Assembly: GCA_024516035.1 (NCBI GenBank)
Contig: CM044958.1
Location: 2,349,566 to 2,413,565, forward strand
Length of the DNA: 64,000 nucleotides
Reading direction: 5' to 3'
DNA from: Bactericera cockerelli
Taxonomy: Eukaryota; Arthropoda; Insecta; Hemiptera; Triozidae
This document shows, in pieces, positions 31,926-42,766 of this stretch. Under the pieces are notes generated by a model that did no database searches, was not told the origin of the DNA, and saw only the letters and a list, made by a program, of their open reading frames with translations. Position numbers and translations under genes: made by a program. Position 1 is the stretch's first letter. Each line of letters begins with the position of its first letter.

Positions 31926-32232
31926 TAAGGATACAAAATATAAAGCAGTGCGATTTATCAGAAAAACCTCAGTTGCTTCCATGGCTATATTTTTATCCCT
32001 CCATAGCTTGTCCGCTTGAAGAAGATGATTTCACCCAAAGTCTTTTCTAGGTGGGAACTTATTTTAAGCCGCTACACCTGTCTTTTAGGGACGAGATTCT
32101 TACGGGGCCCACTCCAGTCTTCCACGCCCCTCTTCCATTTCATTTCCACTTCCACTTCATTTCCACCGCCCTCTGTTATCATTTTACTCATCCCATATCC
32201 ACAATTTCTTCTCTCTACCTAATCTTCACTAT

Positions 32233-32305
32233 GACTGCTGCAATAAAGGGACTTTTTAGTCTTACCTCGGCAGTCTAAAGTAGGTGTTATTCTATTATAT
32301 TCTAT
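32233..32305 (+). repeat. Dispersed repeat end (CTTACCTCGGCAGT) with TATTC tail
   Basis: GACTGCTGCAATAAAGGGAC, TTTTTAGTCTTACCTCGGCA and (TATTC)n. The same end is at 37517-37590 and 53073-53145. Confidence 0.7.
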
Positions 32306-32490
32306 CCCGGTAGCTCAGTGGTCAAGGCGTGTCGGTATGGTAATCTAGAAGTTGCTGGTTCGAAACCCAGCCGGGACATCATGACAAGTTATGCTCCCTT
32401 TTAAGTTTTCGACTTTGCAATAAAAAGTCTTGGGCTTATAGTGCTGGAAAAATGGGGTTCATTACTCATTTGCCCTAATCGGAGAGTATA
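32306..32490 (+). mobile_element. tRNA-derived SINE (CCCGGTAGCTCAG family), intact head
   Basis: TCCCGGTAGCTCAGTGGTCA begins a tRNA-like head that ends GGTTCGAAACCCAGCCGGGA. The 7-bp acceptor stem pairs almost fully. The body follows (ATGACAAGTTATGC, GTCTTGGGCTTATAGTGCTG). It is not called a tRNA gene because the sequence runs straight into the SINE body and the family is dispersed. Confidence 0.82.
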
Positions 32491-33054
32491 ATTGGTTCAC
32501 ATCAACACTCACTTACTCGTTACGGTAGTCATTATATTTCTTTAATAGCACGAACATATTTAATTTATATATTTTATTTATTTATACATTTAAACGGGCG
32601 TACCCAGTACTAACTTTTACAAACATTTTCCTAACTACAGTAGTACCTATTATGTCTCGTGTCTAAAAAAGGTAAAATTAAAGCTATACAGTATACACAT
32701 TAAAAAGCCAAAACTAAAAAAAATATTTCTAAGTCTTATTTATGCTAATAATAATAATTACCTTAAAGTATTGATGAAAAATATATATCTATCAGATATG
32801 GTTGGTTGAAAAAAATATAACGAGGTTATTTCAAGGATGAACACGTGAATTTATTTTTGTAATCAGCTGTATTGTGTTGGTCAATTGGTCATCGCAGTTC
32901 GATTGTTTCCTTAATTTTTGAGAACAGTAGATAAACTGTGCATTTTATTATGACTACTCGTTCTGTTCCGTTTAAAAATTTAAACTAAAATACACTGCCA
33001 ATATTGGACACAGTACTTCCTCATAATAATAATAGCATATCATTTTGTAAGTAG

Positions 33055-33305
33055 TCATTGTGGCAGAGCGAGTTAGCGCGCTAGGCATTGCACACATGGT
33101 GACCTGGGTTCGATTCCCAGCGGGGGAGGATTTTTTCTGCTCTGTACTTGGATGTTCGGGGTCCACTCATACCTCGTGAGGAAAAATGAGTAGCTGCTTT
33201 AATGTGAAGCAGCGACCAGTGGCAGAATCTTAGGCAAAAAAATAATACAAGATATTGTAAATTAAAATGGTAAAGTCCTATGATTCGGCGCTACCCACTA
33301 AAAAT
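33055..33305 (+). mobile_element. tRNA-derived SINE, CCTGGGTTCGATTCCCAGC family
   Basis: The head GTGGCAGAGCGAGTTAGCGC, then GACCTGGGTTCGATTCCCAG. The body TACTTGGATGTTCGGGGTCC, CTCGTGAGGAAAAATGAGTA ends GGCGCTACCCACTA. Confidence 0.87.
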
Positions 33306-33389
33306 TGTGACATAATAACACAAAGAAAAAGCATTATTATATCATTTTGTATACAAAACCATCGAATCTCACCCGGTGCATTTTTCCTC

Positions 33390-33990
33390 TTATATATTTC
33401 CTCTTTCTCTCTCTTTCTTTCACACTATTTCTTATTCAGTCCCTTTTCTCTCTCCTTAATCTCTCCCTCTTCTCTCACCATCTCTCTCTCTCTCTATCTC
33501 TCTCTCTCTCTCTCCTACTATCGTCCACCCGACTCCTCTTATCACTTTCCACTGTACAAGAGCTTTCTCATAATATTCTGGGGACGGCATACCAGCACAA
33601 AGTTAATCCAAAGTATTTAAGCTTTTTTTATCTCCCTGCGTTCCCAAAATATCCCCCTTCCCTATCCTGCCTCTTATCTGTCTCTCTTTATCTCTCTTTT
33701 CCTCACTCTTTTTCTCTCTCTCCCACTCTTAGTCTCTTTCCGTTCTCTCTCTTTCCCCTCGCTCTCTCTCTCTCCTCTGTCTCTCCTCTCTCTTTCTCTC
33801 TCTCTCTCTCTCCCCCTTCTCCCCTCTCTCTCTCTCCTCTCTCTCATCCTCCTTCCCTATCCTCCCTCTCACCTGTCTCTCTCTATCTCTCTTTTCCTCT
33901 CTCTCCCTCTCTGTCTCTTTCCCTTTCCCTCTCTCCCTCTCCCTTTCCTCTCTCTCTCTCCATTCCTCCCCCTCTCACTCTCTCATGGAC
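33390..33990. repeat. Pyrimidine-rich CT tract
   Basis: 33395-33515 and 33640-33985 are CTCT-rich. A CCTATCCT(G/C)CCTCT segment with TATCTCTCTTTTCCTC appears twice, about 200 bp apart. The 225-residue frame at 33347-34024 is a Ser/Leu translation of this tract and not a gene. Confidence 0.92.
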
Positions 33991-34149
33991 TTTCCAGAAA
34001 TGTTTTCACTCTGAAACAAAATGAAAGGTTAAGCACGTACCATTATGACTTAATTAGAGTGGAAAGTTCTCTAACCCAAGCTTGTTTTGCATAGCTGGGT
34101 GGTAAAATCCTCGATTGACCTGCGGAAGTGTCCGGGTCTAAAAACAAGA

Positions 34150-34441
34150 TCCGCCCGCCAGAAACTTGACAAACACAAGCAAATTGCAAGTGATTATCAC
34201 TCTCTTTGTACCCGTTGCTATTGAAAGCATGGAGCCAATTCGCAAAGATGGAAAGAAGTTTTTAAAAGAGTTGGGAGAGCGGATAGCATGTGTGACAAGA
34301 GAGGAGAGCAAAATCATACCTAATGCAAAGAATAAGTTTGGCTGTTCAGGTTGGAAATGCGGCGAGTGTATTGGGAACAATGAAGAGCAGATATGCGGGT
34401 GCATTCAGCGCGCCATCGACGCTGACGGATTATGCGACTGA
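34150..34441 (+). pseudogene. LINE ORF C-terminal remnant
   Basis: The + strand frame reads VIITLFVPVAIESMEPIRKD, G-K-K-F-L-K-E-L-G-E-R-I, then diverges into N-K-F-G-C-S-G-W-K-C-G. FVPVAIES...FL-x-ELG-x-RI matches the C-terminal region of LINE proteins also seen, decayed, at 11685. No RT domain is attached. Just after, GCGCGCCATCGACGCTGACG resembles the end of the 5S-derived SINE family. Confidence 0.65.
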
Positions 34442-34596
34442 GAGGGCTTTCTGGAACGGGCACCAGGTCCCACAGTTTAGGAAACGATGGCACTAAAGCA
34501 TTCGACTAACAATAAATAAATCTCTTTGTATCGAACTTAAAGTTCATTACGGAAATCTTTGTCTTCTGGATGTTTTAAAAACAATGAAGGAAATTC

Positions 34597-34631
<35 letters not shown>

Positions 34632-35069
34632 AAAAAATGGAAAAAAGGACAGAAGAGAGGTGGAGGTAAAAACTTTTAGAAAAATTGGAATAATCTATTT
34701 TCCGTTCTTGCTTGTTCTTTTCTTCTATTCATTGCACGTTGTTTCTTTTCCTATTATGATTTTTCCTTCATTTAAATACAGGGTGTCCCGTTTTTTCCTT
34801 CATTTTTTTTTTTTTTTTTTGATACCTGGATTCAGCTTTGCCTCTTGATACCAAATATATAAAAACTGTCACTCTAAGATGAGTTGTTCTAACGTTAGGA
34901 GGCGTCATTTTAAAAGGACCAGTTTGAGAAAACAGGTTCTCCAACAGAAAAGAACGAGGGGGTTTTCTAAACGCTCTCAGGTGTCCTTTAAGAAGGACAC
35001 TGGCATAATCTGGGACAGGTATATTTTCGAAAAATGAAGAAAAAAAATCATATTAGGAAAAAAAAAAAC

Positions 35070-35245
35070 ATATAACCACGCCCTTTAGTTAGGACATATG
35101 TATATATTTCGATTATTTTTTTTTTCTTATTTATATTATTAATATTGTGAATTTTTATATTTAATTTTTACCATTATTTGTCTGTATATATGTTCTATTA
35201 ATAAAGAGTTTCTAAATAAATCAATAAATAAATAAAATGAAATAT
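35070..35245 (+). mobile_element. LINE 3' end (GGTTGGGTGGAAGAGATTGCC family), truncated
   Basis: ACCACGCCCTTTAGTTAGGA starts the copy. ATTAATAAAGAGTTTCTAAA and (TAAA)n end it. Confidence 0.7.
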
Positions 35246-35295
35246 TATCTTTAACTTCTAAAAGTGAAGTGAGAATGTTTGTAATGTATACTTAT

Positions 35296-35458
35296 ACTAG
35301 CGGTCTGTCGCCCGCTTTGCGGGCCGAGGCATGGCCGTGAAAGCAAAAAATCCTTTTTCGCCAATGGCAGGTGTTGTAGTGGGAATTTAGAAAAATTCCG
35401 TCTTATTGCACATCGATGATCAGTCAGTCAGTGACTTTGACATTTATATATTAAGATT
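35296..35458 (+). mobile_element. Dispersed repeat with CGGTCTGTCGCCCGC end, internally deleted
   Basis: TACTAGCGGTCTGTCGCCCG, CGAGGCATGGCCGTGAAAGC and TTTTTCGCCAATGGCAGGTG are followed by a short middle and CAGTCAGTGACTTTGACATT. It is the opposite orientation of 7165-7410, shorter by about 80 bp. Confidence 0.65.
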
Positions 35459-36129
35459 ATAATTATAAAGTGATTTTTTTAAAATTTAATTTAGCTTGAT
35501 TTATCTGTATCTTCATACAAGAAACATGTCATTGTTCTTCTCCCGACACATGGTGCCTACCAGGCTCGAGGCATTTCCACGCTGGACTGCCAATGACAGT
35601 CGTTTTGGCGTAAGAATGCCCCGGCCCTGGTATCACCACATGTGCGTTGTAACTTATCTGAGATTACGTCTACCAAAGACTTGAACTGCCAAGAAATTGG
35701 TCTCAGTTAATTTTTTTAATTCAAGAAATTAATTTTTTATAAAAATATTTTTCATAACTTGTTCTAATATTTTAATAATAAATTACATTTCCCAATTAGG
35801 TACCTGACACACCTAACGATTCGTACCTATTTTCATTTAAATCTGAGTTCTTATTTTGTTCGTATCTCCGTTGAACAGCATTTATCTAAAATAATCTGAA
35901 AGCACTTGAGTATTTGAACGTTCACTATAATTGATTCAGAAAAAAATATTGGACCACCCTGTATATTTTTTATATTTCTATTCGTACTTATTTCATTTTA
36001 TTTCTTATAATAATTTTCTGAAAGGTTCCTTTTAGTACGCTATGAGAACACTATACAATAATATGTAATATTATTCTACCTACTTGGCGCATTTTCTTTT
36101 GATAATTGTTCATTTCCTGTTTCATTCAC

Positions 36130-36136
36130 TTTCCTT

Positions 36137-36167
<31 letters not shown>

Positions 36168-36172
36168 CCCTT

Positions 36173-36217
<45 letters not shown>

Positions 36218-36300
36218 TTATTTATTTCACTCTCTCTCTTTCTTTGTCTTCTTATTCCTTTCAGTCATTCGTTTTCTCAATCAATCTCTTTTCTTATCCT
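36130..36300. repeat. (CT)n and (CTAT)n microsatellites
   Basis: CT repeats at 36143-36196 continue into (CTAT)n at 36197-36215 and a CT-rich tail. Confidence 0.93.
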
Positions 36301-36309
36301 TAGTTTGCT

Positions 36310-36532
36310 AGTGCTTTGAGGTGTGATTTCCATTTCAACTACAAAGGTCACATGGAGAAATACCAACCTGTTTTTCATATTGACCTCACCCAGCCTGGGT
36401 TGGGCTGGCAACCATTATGTGTGTTGAATTGTAAAAGTCAGCCATCCAAGTCCTAACCTCAATGGAGACGTTGCTTAACATCAATGACAGAACAAGAACA
36501 TGTATTTATTGTGCCATTGACGCTGACTTAGG
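36310..36532 (-). mobile_element. 5S rRNA-derived SINE, old copy
   Basis: On the - strand: GTCAGCGTCAATGGCACAAT, a decayed GATGTTAAGCAACGTCTCC box A-like part and GACTTGGATGGCTGAC box C-like part. CTCACCCAGCCTGGGTTGGG on the + strand marks the shared body. No poly-T is left. Confidence 0.72.
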
Positions 36533-37035
36533 AAAAAGATTTTCTTTTTTTAGCAGCTTGTTTATTTTTAATTGAATTTAAGTGAGAAAAAAATGTGTAA
36601 GACTTACAATGTATAACTATTTGATTGATTGAAGATGGAGAAAAGTAGGTACTTTAAGAGAATAAGAAATATAGGAGAAAAAAAGGATTAAAAAAGAAAG
36701 AAAAAAGATTGGAAAATAGAGAGAAGCGGAGAATTTTTGTTGTTGTTAAATAATAGAAGAATTGGGCAAATAATAAAATAAGACAGAAAGTTTGGGAGAG
36801 AGAAAAAAATGGGAATAAGAAAAAATGGGAGAGAATCAATTGAGAGAGAGGATTGATTATTCCCTGCTGAAGGATGAAAAATTTTCACTTACAGATAAAA
36901 AAATAATATTTGTTTTTGTTTCTGGTATTGTCTCTGTTTCTGTCTGCACATTGCTTTCCAAACATTTTCAGATGAGTGACCAAAATATCTCAATCTGAAA
37001 CGCAATGGACGCTTAGGGCCGAACTATTAATGTGG

Positions 37036-37330
37036 ATTAGCTCAGTGGTTAAGCACTCGCTTGTAATGTGGAAGGTCCTGGGTTCTATCCCACGTGCCGA
37101 CAAAAAATTGTATTCTTAATTTGGTTACAGTTATTTGTTAGGGATAACTTCCGGTGCGCTCGAATTTACCCATCACCTCATTGGGAAATATTGTGTCACT
37201 TCTCACCCACTAGGGGGAGGCATACTACGGAATGGGCAGCCTAAAACTAACCACAAGCGTCTACAATAACTCCTGTTTCATGGCTACGAAATCAAAATGG
37301 CTGTGAAACACTTAAAAAAAATAAATAATA
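37036..37330 (+). mobile_element. tRNA-derived SINE, Gly-like head, full length
   Basis: GATTAGCTCAGTGGTTAAGC (box A) and GGTCCTGGGTTCTATCCCAC (box B) are followed by GTGTCACTTCTCACCCACTA, GGCATACTACGGAATGGGCA, GGCTGTGAAACACTT and an A-rich tail. It is a diverged sister of the 40195 and 49184 copies. Confidence 0.85.
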
Positions 37331-37331
37331 A

Positions 37332-37432
37332 TAATAAGATAAGTTAGACTCTTCCTCAAGTAGGAGTTGCAACCAATCACACCGGATTATAGCCCGACTT
37401 GAGGGAATGTCCAGCTTATCTTAAAATTAATT
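37332..37432. mobile_element. Short fold-back MITE-like segment
   Basis: GATAAGTTAGACTCTTCCTC at the left and GAATGTCCAGCTTATCTTA at the right can pair imperfectly, with an inner ACTCAAGT-like pairing around a CCAATCACA core. Low divergence evidence is lacking. Confidence 0.4.
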
Positions 37433-37712
37433 TGGGCTTTAAACTTGAGTCAAATGGTTTGAGTCCTTTATCTGTCTAAATACCAAAAAGAAATTTTAGT
37501 TTACCAAAATTTTACTTAGTTGTAGTCTCACCTCGGCAGTATAAACAAGGTAGTAATTTCTATTCCATTCTATTCTATTCTATTCTATTAGTTGTCCCGA
37601 AAATCGACCAATTCTAGGTGTAGGGACTAGGGTCCAGGGTATAGGGTCTAGGACCAGGCTCCTCGTTGTGGCCACCTGCTAAAAGAGCTACTTCAGCTTC
37701 TTATATTTTTCA

Positions 37713-37915
37713 TCCCGGTAGCTCAGTGGTAAAGGCGGCACTCTGTGGATCCAGAGATTCCAGAGGTCGCGGGTTCGAAACCCAGCCGGGACATGACAAG
37801 TTATCCTCCCATCTTGGATTTTTACCACATAATAATATGTCTTGGGCTTACTGCTGGATTAATGGGACTTTAATAGTCTTAATCGGGCAGTATAATTAAG
37901 GCGATATTATTATTG
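37713..37915 (+). mobile_element. tRNA-derived SINE (CCCGGTAGCTCAG family), full length
   Basis: The head TCCCGGTAGCTCAGTGGTAA, GGTCGCGGGTTCGAAACCCA and CCGGGACA; body ACCACATAATAATATGTCTT, GGGCTTACTGCTGGATTAAT, ATCGGGCAGTATAA; tail GCGATATTATTATTG. It is the best reference copy for this family in the window. Confidence 0.88.
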
Positions 37916-37964
37916 TTATTATCCAACTTATGCGACCACACACAGTACACCAAATGATGATTAT

Positions 37965-38322
37965 TAAACTCTATACTAAAAGGACATTTATGTACAAACA
38001 ATTGATAAAAATGAAATTACAAATTTGACAGTAGAAATATAAACAAGAAAAAAAACAACATAGGTAAAATAAATAAAGATGTCCTAACTAAAGAGCGGGG
38101 TCATTGCCTATGGCAATCTATTCGACCCAACCAAATGAGGTCATTCTAGGTCAAGATAGATAAATTAAAACAATATAGATAAAATATAAATATACATGCC
38201 GACCCCAAGTAGGTTTGGGAAAAGGCAAAGTGAAAGAAGAAGAAGATACAGATGTTCTAACTAAAGAGCGGGGTTATTGCCTATGGCAATCTATTCGACC
38301 CAACCAAATGAGGTCATTCTGA
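37965..38322 (-). mobile_element. LINE 3' end with a locally duplicated terminus
   Basis: The conserved terminus (CTAACTAAAGAGCGGGGT, ATTGCCTATGGCAATCTATT, CGACCCAACCAAATGAGGTC) appears at 38080-38145 and again at 38252-38321, differing at a few bases. The intervening 105 bp contains ATGCCGACCCCAAGTAGGTT. Confidence 0.72.
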
Positions 38323-38539
38323 AAATAAAATAATATGAACTATTAAACAATTAGGGCCGAAAGCAACTCCTTGCCCATGAAATTTCCTAGAAAGCTAATC
38401 ACATCCTCAGTTCCCGCAGAGAAAACAGACCGCCAAGAGCCCCCCACCGCTTTCCAATTGGCACTCTTGTGTTTTAAAATAGAAATGTAATGAAAGATAA
38501 AAAAGTATGATTGATTGAGCGCATTACGTGTGAAATTTC

Positions 38540-38945
38540 GTCCCGTGCTCTCTCTTCCCTTAGCCCCTCCCCTTTCCCAAGTCAACCACCTTTCTTCTCC
38601 ACAAGCTCCTCCCCCTTATCTACTCTCTTTCCCCTCCCTCCCTCTATTTGTATATTATATCGCACATTACGAGTGAAACTCCACATCCCTCCTATTTTCT
38701 TTGCTACATTTTTTTTCTCTCTCCCTCACTCCCTCCTCTCTCTCCCTCTTTCTTTCTCTCTCTCTCTCTCTCTCTCTCTTTCGGATACCCACCTTCTTTC
38801 TCCAGAACCTCCGCCTCTTTATCTTCCCTCTTTATTTCCTTCTCTCTCACTCTCTCTCCCTCCCTCCCTCCCTCCCCCCTTTTCTTCTCCATTAGTTCCT
38901 CCACTTTGTCCTCTCTAAGCTCCTCCCCCCCCCCCCCCCCTTCTA
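38540..38945. repeat. Pyrimidine-rich tract ending in poly-C
   Basis: CT-rich throughout, with (CT)n at 38757-38779, (CCCT)n near 38860 and about 15 C at 38926-38940. Frames on both strands are low complexity. Confidence 0.9.
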
Positions 38946-39289
38946 TCATGCCCTCGGATTTGGATATTATATAGCACTTCCATCCTAAAGGCGTGGGTAG
39001 GCAATGTCATTTGGCTTATTTATTTTTTCCTCTGACTTACGAACAGCATTTGCAAAGGTCTGAAAATTCTGCACAATGTAGCAAAATAATTTAAAAAGAA
39101 GGGGAAAAAATGAAATCGGATTTTTTTACACGAAAACGAACACAATACTTCCGTTTCCAGTGTTAAATATCATCGGAAGTAAAGTCTGACAAGTCACTCA
39201 TAGCACTATGTCAAGACCATTTGTCAAATTAAATAAATTAATCTTCGTCTGTAACGTACCGACAGACTTTTTTCATGTAAAACGCACGG

Positions 39290-39600
39290 TTAACTCAGAT
39301 ATAACATCCCAGTTTACCATGCAGAAAATCCCTGGTTCAAAACCCGGAGCTGACAAAAAAATTGTAGTCGCAAGGTGTAACAGCTATGTGTATTTAACAC
39401 CTGCAGTAATGCATGTTGGATTAGTTTTGAGTGTTTTAGTCACTGTTGAATGTTGATCCAACACCTCAATGGGAAGAGTTGTGATCGTGCCCAACAGAGT
39501 GGCGGTATAGTACGGAATGAGCTGACATGGTGACATAGACCACCAGACCACAAGAGTCCAAAGGACGACGGAATAAAAGAGGCTGTGAAACAATCATTTA
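39290..39600 (+). mobile_element. tRNA-derived SINE, Gly-like head, diverged
   Basis: CGGTTAACTCAGATATAACA and CCCTGGTTCAAAACCCGGAG are the decayed head. ACACCTCAATGGGAAGAGTT, GGCGGTATAGTACGGAATGA and AGAGGCTGTGAAACAATCAT mark body and tail. Confidence 0.68.
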
Positions 39601-40163
39601 TATTATATGGATTTACGTAATTGTTAAAAATATCTATCATAAAGGCGGAATAAATCTTTTTGATGTACTCATGAGTATTCACTGGATCAGTTGTTCTAGA
39701 ATTCTGTATTTCATTCGCAATTTTCCAAACTTTAGTCGAGAAACAAAACATGGCTAATTGAGTAAGAACAAACAAAGGCCCTGTCAGCAAAAAACTAACA
39801 ATGCTTGTTCTCTTATTTTAATATTAGGAAATACAATCATAATTATATTATTTACCATCAGCAATTTCAAAGTTTATCAAGTATTTTTTATAGACTGAAA
39901 AGTTATTATCTCTATCAATATACTGGTCGTTCACGCCGTTAAAAATAATGAATCTGAAAACGTATTCATTTTGAAGTAATCGTGTTATTATTTTTTGCTT
40001 CATACCTACATAATGAACGCCGTATTTCTGATGTTTTGTTTCTCAAAAAATAACTATCTATGAAACTTTCGAAATCTATTGTACAGTCTTCTCCCATTTT
40101 CTCAAGATTTCGTGCGACGATTTTTTCGAAACATTATTCGAGAATATTTTAAGTCTTATAACA

Positions 40164-40166
<3 letters not shown>

Positions 40167-40197
<31 letters not shown>

Positions 40198-40450
40198 GAG
40201 TGTTTCACAGCCTTTTTTGTTTCGTAGCCATGAAACAGGAGCTACTGTAGACGCTTGTGGTCTGTGTTGTAGCCTGCCCATCCCGTAGTATGCCTCCCCT
40301 CTGATGGGCGAGAAGTGACACAATACTTCCCATTTAGGTGCTGGGTCAACACGAGCGAATTTTGAATACAAATTTTTGTCGGCGCGGGAGTTCGAACCCG
40401 GGACCTTCCGCATGGCAAGCGAGTGCTTAACCACTGAGCTATCTCCTAGG
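40167..40450 (-). mobile_element. tRNA-derived SINE, Gly-like head; left border of the duplication
   Basis: A 26-base poly-T tail (about 40167-40192) is followed on the - strand by the full SINE. The head at 40390-40445 reads GATAGCTCAGTGGTTAAGCA, CTCGCTTGCCATGCGGAAGG, TCCCGGGTTCGAACTCC. The box A and box B are good and the anticodon-arm region resembles tRNA-Gly. This is copy A of the three SINEs that bound the 4.5-kb tandem duplication. Confidence 0.9.
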
Positions 40451-40904
40451 ACAGACTCTAAAAAAACTCAAACACCTTCTATTGACCAACCACAATGGTT
40501 GTGTAAAAGGACAGTTCCCGTCCACCTCATGCTAATAGTAAAATATTTTTAGAGTGTCTAAAATTGTGATTCCCTTTCAACGACTGTTGTTCTTTGCTTT
40601 CTATTTCCTCTCGTCATTCGAAAGCTATACGTGGCAGGAAAAGACAGAAGAGCGAAGGAGGCAAAAGAAAAGATTTGAAACAATTTATCTTCCCTTATGA
40701 AGTTATAATAACAAAAAATAGACGAAACTATCTCATCTGAACTTCTCCCTTTTTTTCAGTGATTGATTCATCAGGGCTGTAACAGGGCTGAGTAGACTAA
40801 TATTCGCTGTTTTTTGAAGTCCTGAAAACGGTAACCAGGCAAATTTCCTCTGACTCTATGTCGATTCGTTAATTTTGTTTTTATTTTTATTATTATTATT
40901 ATTA

Positions 40905-41092
40905 TTTTTTTTTTTACACTTTATTAGATAATAGGACATATACAATACAAATAATTACAAACGAAAATACAATATACAATATAACAAAAAAATAAAAAAA
41001 ATAAAGAAAAAATAAATAAATATATACATAATATATGTCCTAACTAAAGGGCGGGGTTATTGCCTTAGGCAATCTCTTCCACCCAACCCTTT
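40905..41092 (-). mobile_element. LINE 3' end (GGTTGGGTGGAAGAGATTGCC family)
   Basis: CACTTTATTAGATAATAGGA to TTCCACCCAACCC, nearly identical to 21808-21988. Its duplicate is at 45405-45587. Confidence 0.82.
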
Positions 41093-42332
41093 TTGATTTG
41101 AATTCTGGATCCTTTAGCATTAAACCAATAAATTAATAATAATTTAGGTACATACCTAGCTATGTAGGTAGCTTTTGTCGGTGAGCTGTCTAGTAGTGGT
41201 AAATATTCAATAGTGGAGGTCGTAGGGCGCAGTACTAGGATAACTTACCGAATTGTATGCACTCCGTGTAATTAATGAATATGCAATGTGCTATAAAAAT
41301 GTCATGATGTCACAATTATGTCTAAAACTAATTATTATATCGCACCCTCAGAATTAGATGGTGATATGTCAAAAACACCAACTTTTGGGAAATCGCAAAA
41401 GAAAGTTTGACTTATCGCTGTATGAATACAATAAAAGCTACTGTTTTGATTTATATGTTCTTAAGTTGAGCATGTTCTTTTCTATAGTTCTATGTAAAAA
41501 AAATGTATTTTTCTTCAAAAGAACTTACCTTTGTAACCGTTCGAAAAAAAGGCATTTTGACTTAAAACTTCATTCTACGATTTTGCCTTTTTTCGAGAAA
41601 AAATCAATTTTTAATAAGGTGATATCGTATTATATTACCTTTTCTTCCATGAGAAGTGAACAAAAGTGGGTATTATCTCGAAAAAAATTCGAGATAGCAC
41701 CATCTATTTACAATTTTGAAATGATAGTACCTTGATAATTTAGTTTTATAACACTATATTACCATATGAATCGAAGAATAAAAGACAATTTGAAACTGGA
41801 GGTACATTAAAATCTATGCTTTTGGTATTAAGTCAGAAAAAAAAGAAAACTCATTCAGTTTAAAAAAGTGAAATGTAAAATACCCAATTGTTTTATTGCT
41901 AAGCAGTAAAAGGTAGAAAACAAGACAATGTGAGTATAAACTTTATTGTTTCTTGAGACTTAATCTCAAAGTTTCTAAAAAGAAATAACTAAAAACAAAT
42001 AATTATGAATTTCAAAAAATTGCTTGAGAGCAATAAATTCGGGACAGTAACTTTCTCAAAGTTTATGATTTTTATAATTTTTATTTTACATTGGATTTTC
42101 AAGTGTGAAGTATCCCAAGAAAGGATATTTTGTTGGTTTTAAGACGGTGTATATTTTTTTTCATTGTGAGCATGTTTTTTAATATAATAAGTCAAATAAC
42201 AAAAAAGAGGTCTAAAGAGCATGAAAACACTGCAAATGATATCGGTGTTTTTTGTGTTATTTCTTCGAAGTCTTCATGGAAATTTGGCTGTTACTTACCT
42301 CTTAGTATCTGGTATTACCCCCTTCGAGCTTG

Positions 42333-42766
42333 TATGACAGCCTGCAATCGATTTCTCATGGACTTGATTAGGTTGGCAGCCGTTTCTTGATCGATAGTCT
42401 CCCACTCCTCATAAAGCGCCTGTTTCAGGTCCCTGTGGTTCATTGGGGGCGGGTTTCGAGCATGGAAACGTCTTTTAAGCTCGTCCCAGAGGTGTTCAAT
42501 AAGATTAAGATCAGGACTGTTGGCTGGCCAGTTGAGGGTTCGAATACCGTATGACAGCCTGCAATCGATTTCTCATGGACTTGATTAGGTTGGCAGCCGT
42601 TTCTTGATCGATAGTCTCTCACTCCTCATAAAGCGCCTGTTTCAGGTCCCTGTGGTTCATTGGGGGCGGGTTTCGAGCATGGAAACGTCTTTTAAGCTCG
42701 TCCCAGAGGTGTTCAATAAGATTAAGATCAGGACTGTTGGCTGGCCAGTTGAGGGTTCGAATACCG
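42333..42766. repeat. 217-bp tandem duplication inside the transposase gene (unit 1)
   Basis: Two copies, 42333-42549 and 42550-42766, apparently differ at one position (CTCCCACTCC versus CTCTCACTCC). That change creates the second in-frame TGA on the - strand. The same duplication is in unit 2 at about 46829-47261. Confidence 0.92.

Larger units (their letters stand above)
34783..35965. mobile_element. Possible mariner-type ends, low support
   Basis: TACAGGGTGTCCCGTTTTTT at 34780 and GGACCACCCTGTA ending 35962 look like inverted mariner-superfamily termini, but they match over only about 9 bp. A LINE 3' end (35070-35245) and the CGGTCTGTCGCCCGC repeat lie between them. Confidence 0.25.

Noticed and set aside
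32306..32380. Possible tRNA gene with paired acceptor stem
   Set aside because: The sequence continues into a dispersed SINE body and the head recurs at eight loci; no pol III terminator follows the tRNA-like part.
33347..34024. 225-residue open frame, longest in the window
   Set aside because: It is a Ser/Leu/Pro-rich translation of CT-repeat DNA with no homology signal.
34783..35965. Complete mariner element between CAGGGTG and CACCCTG motifs
   Set aside because: The inverted match is only about 9 bp and the interior is unrelated repeats; kept only as a very low-confidence feature.
41358..41735. 125-residue frame repeated exactly at 45854-46231
   Set aside because: It begins inside a transposon inverted repeat, has no recognised motif, and its duplication is explained by the 4.5-kb segmental duplication.
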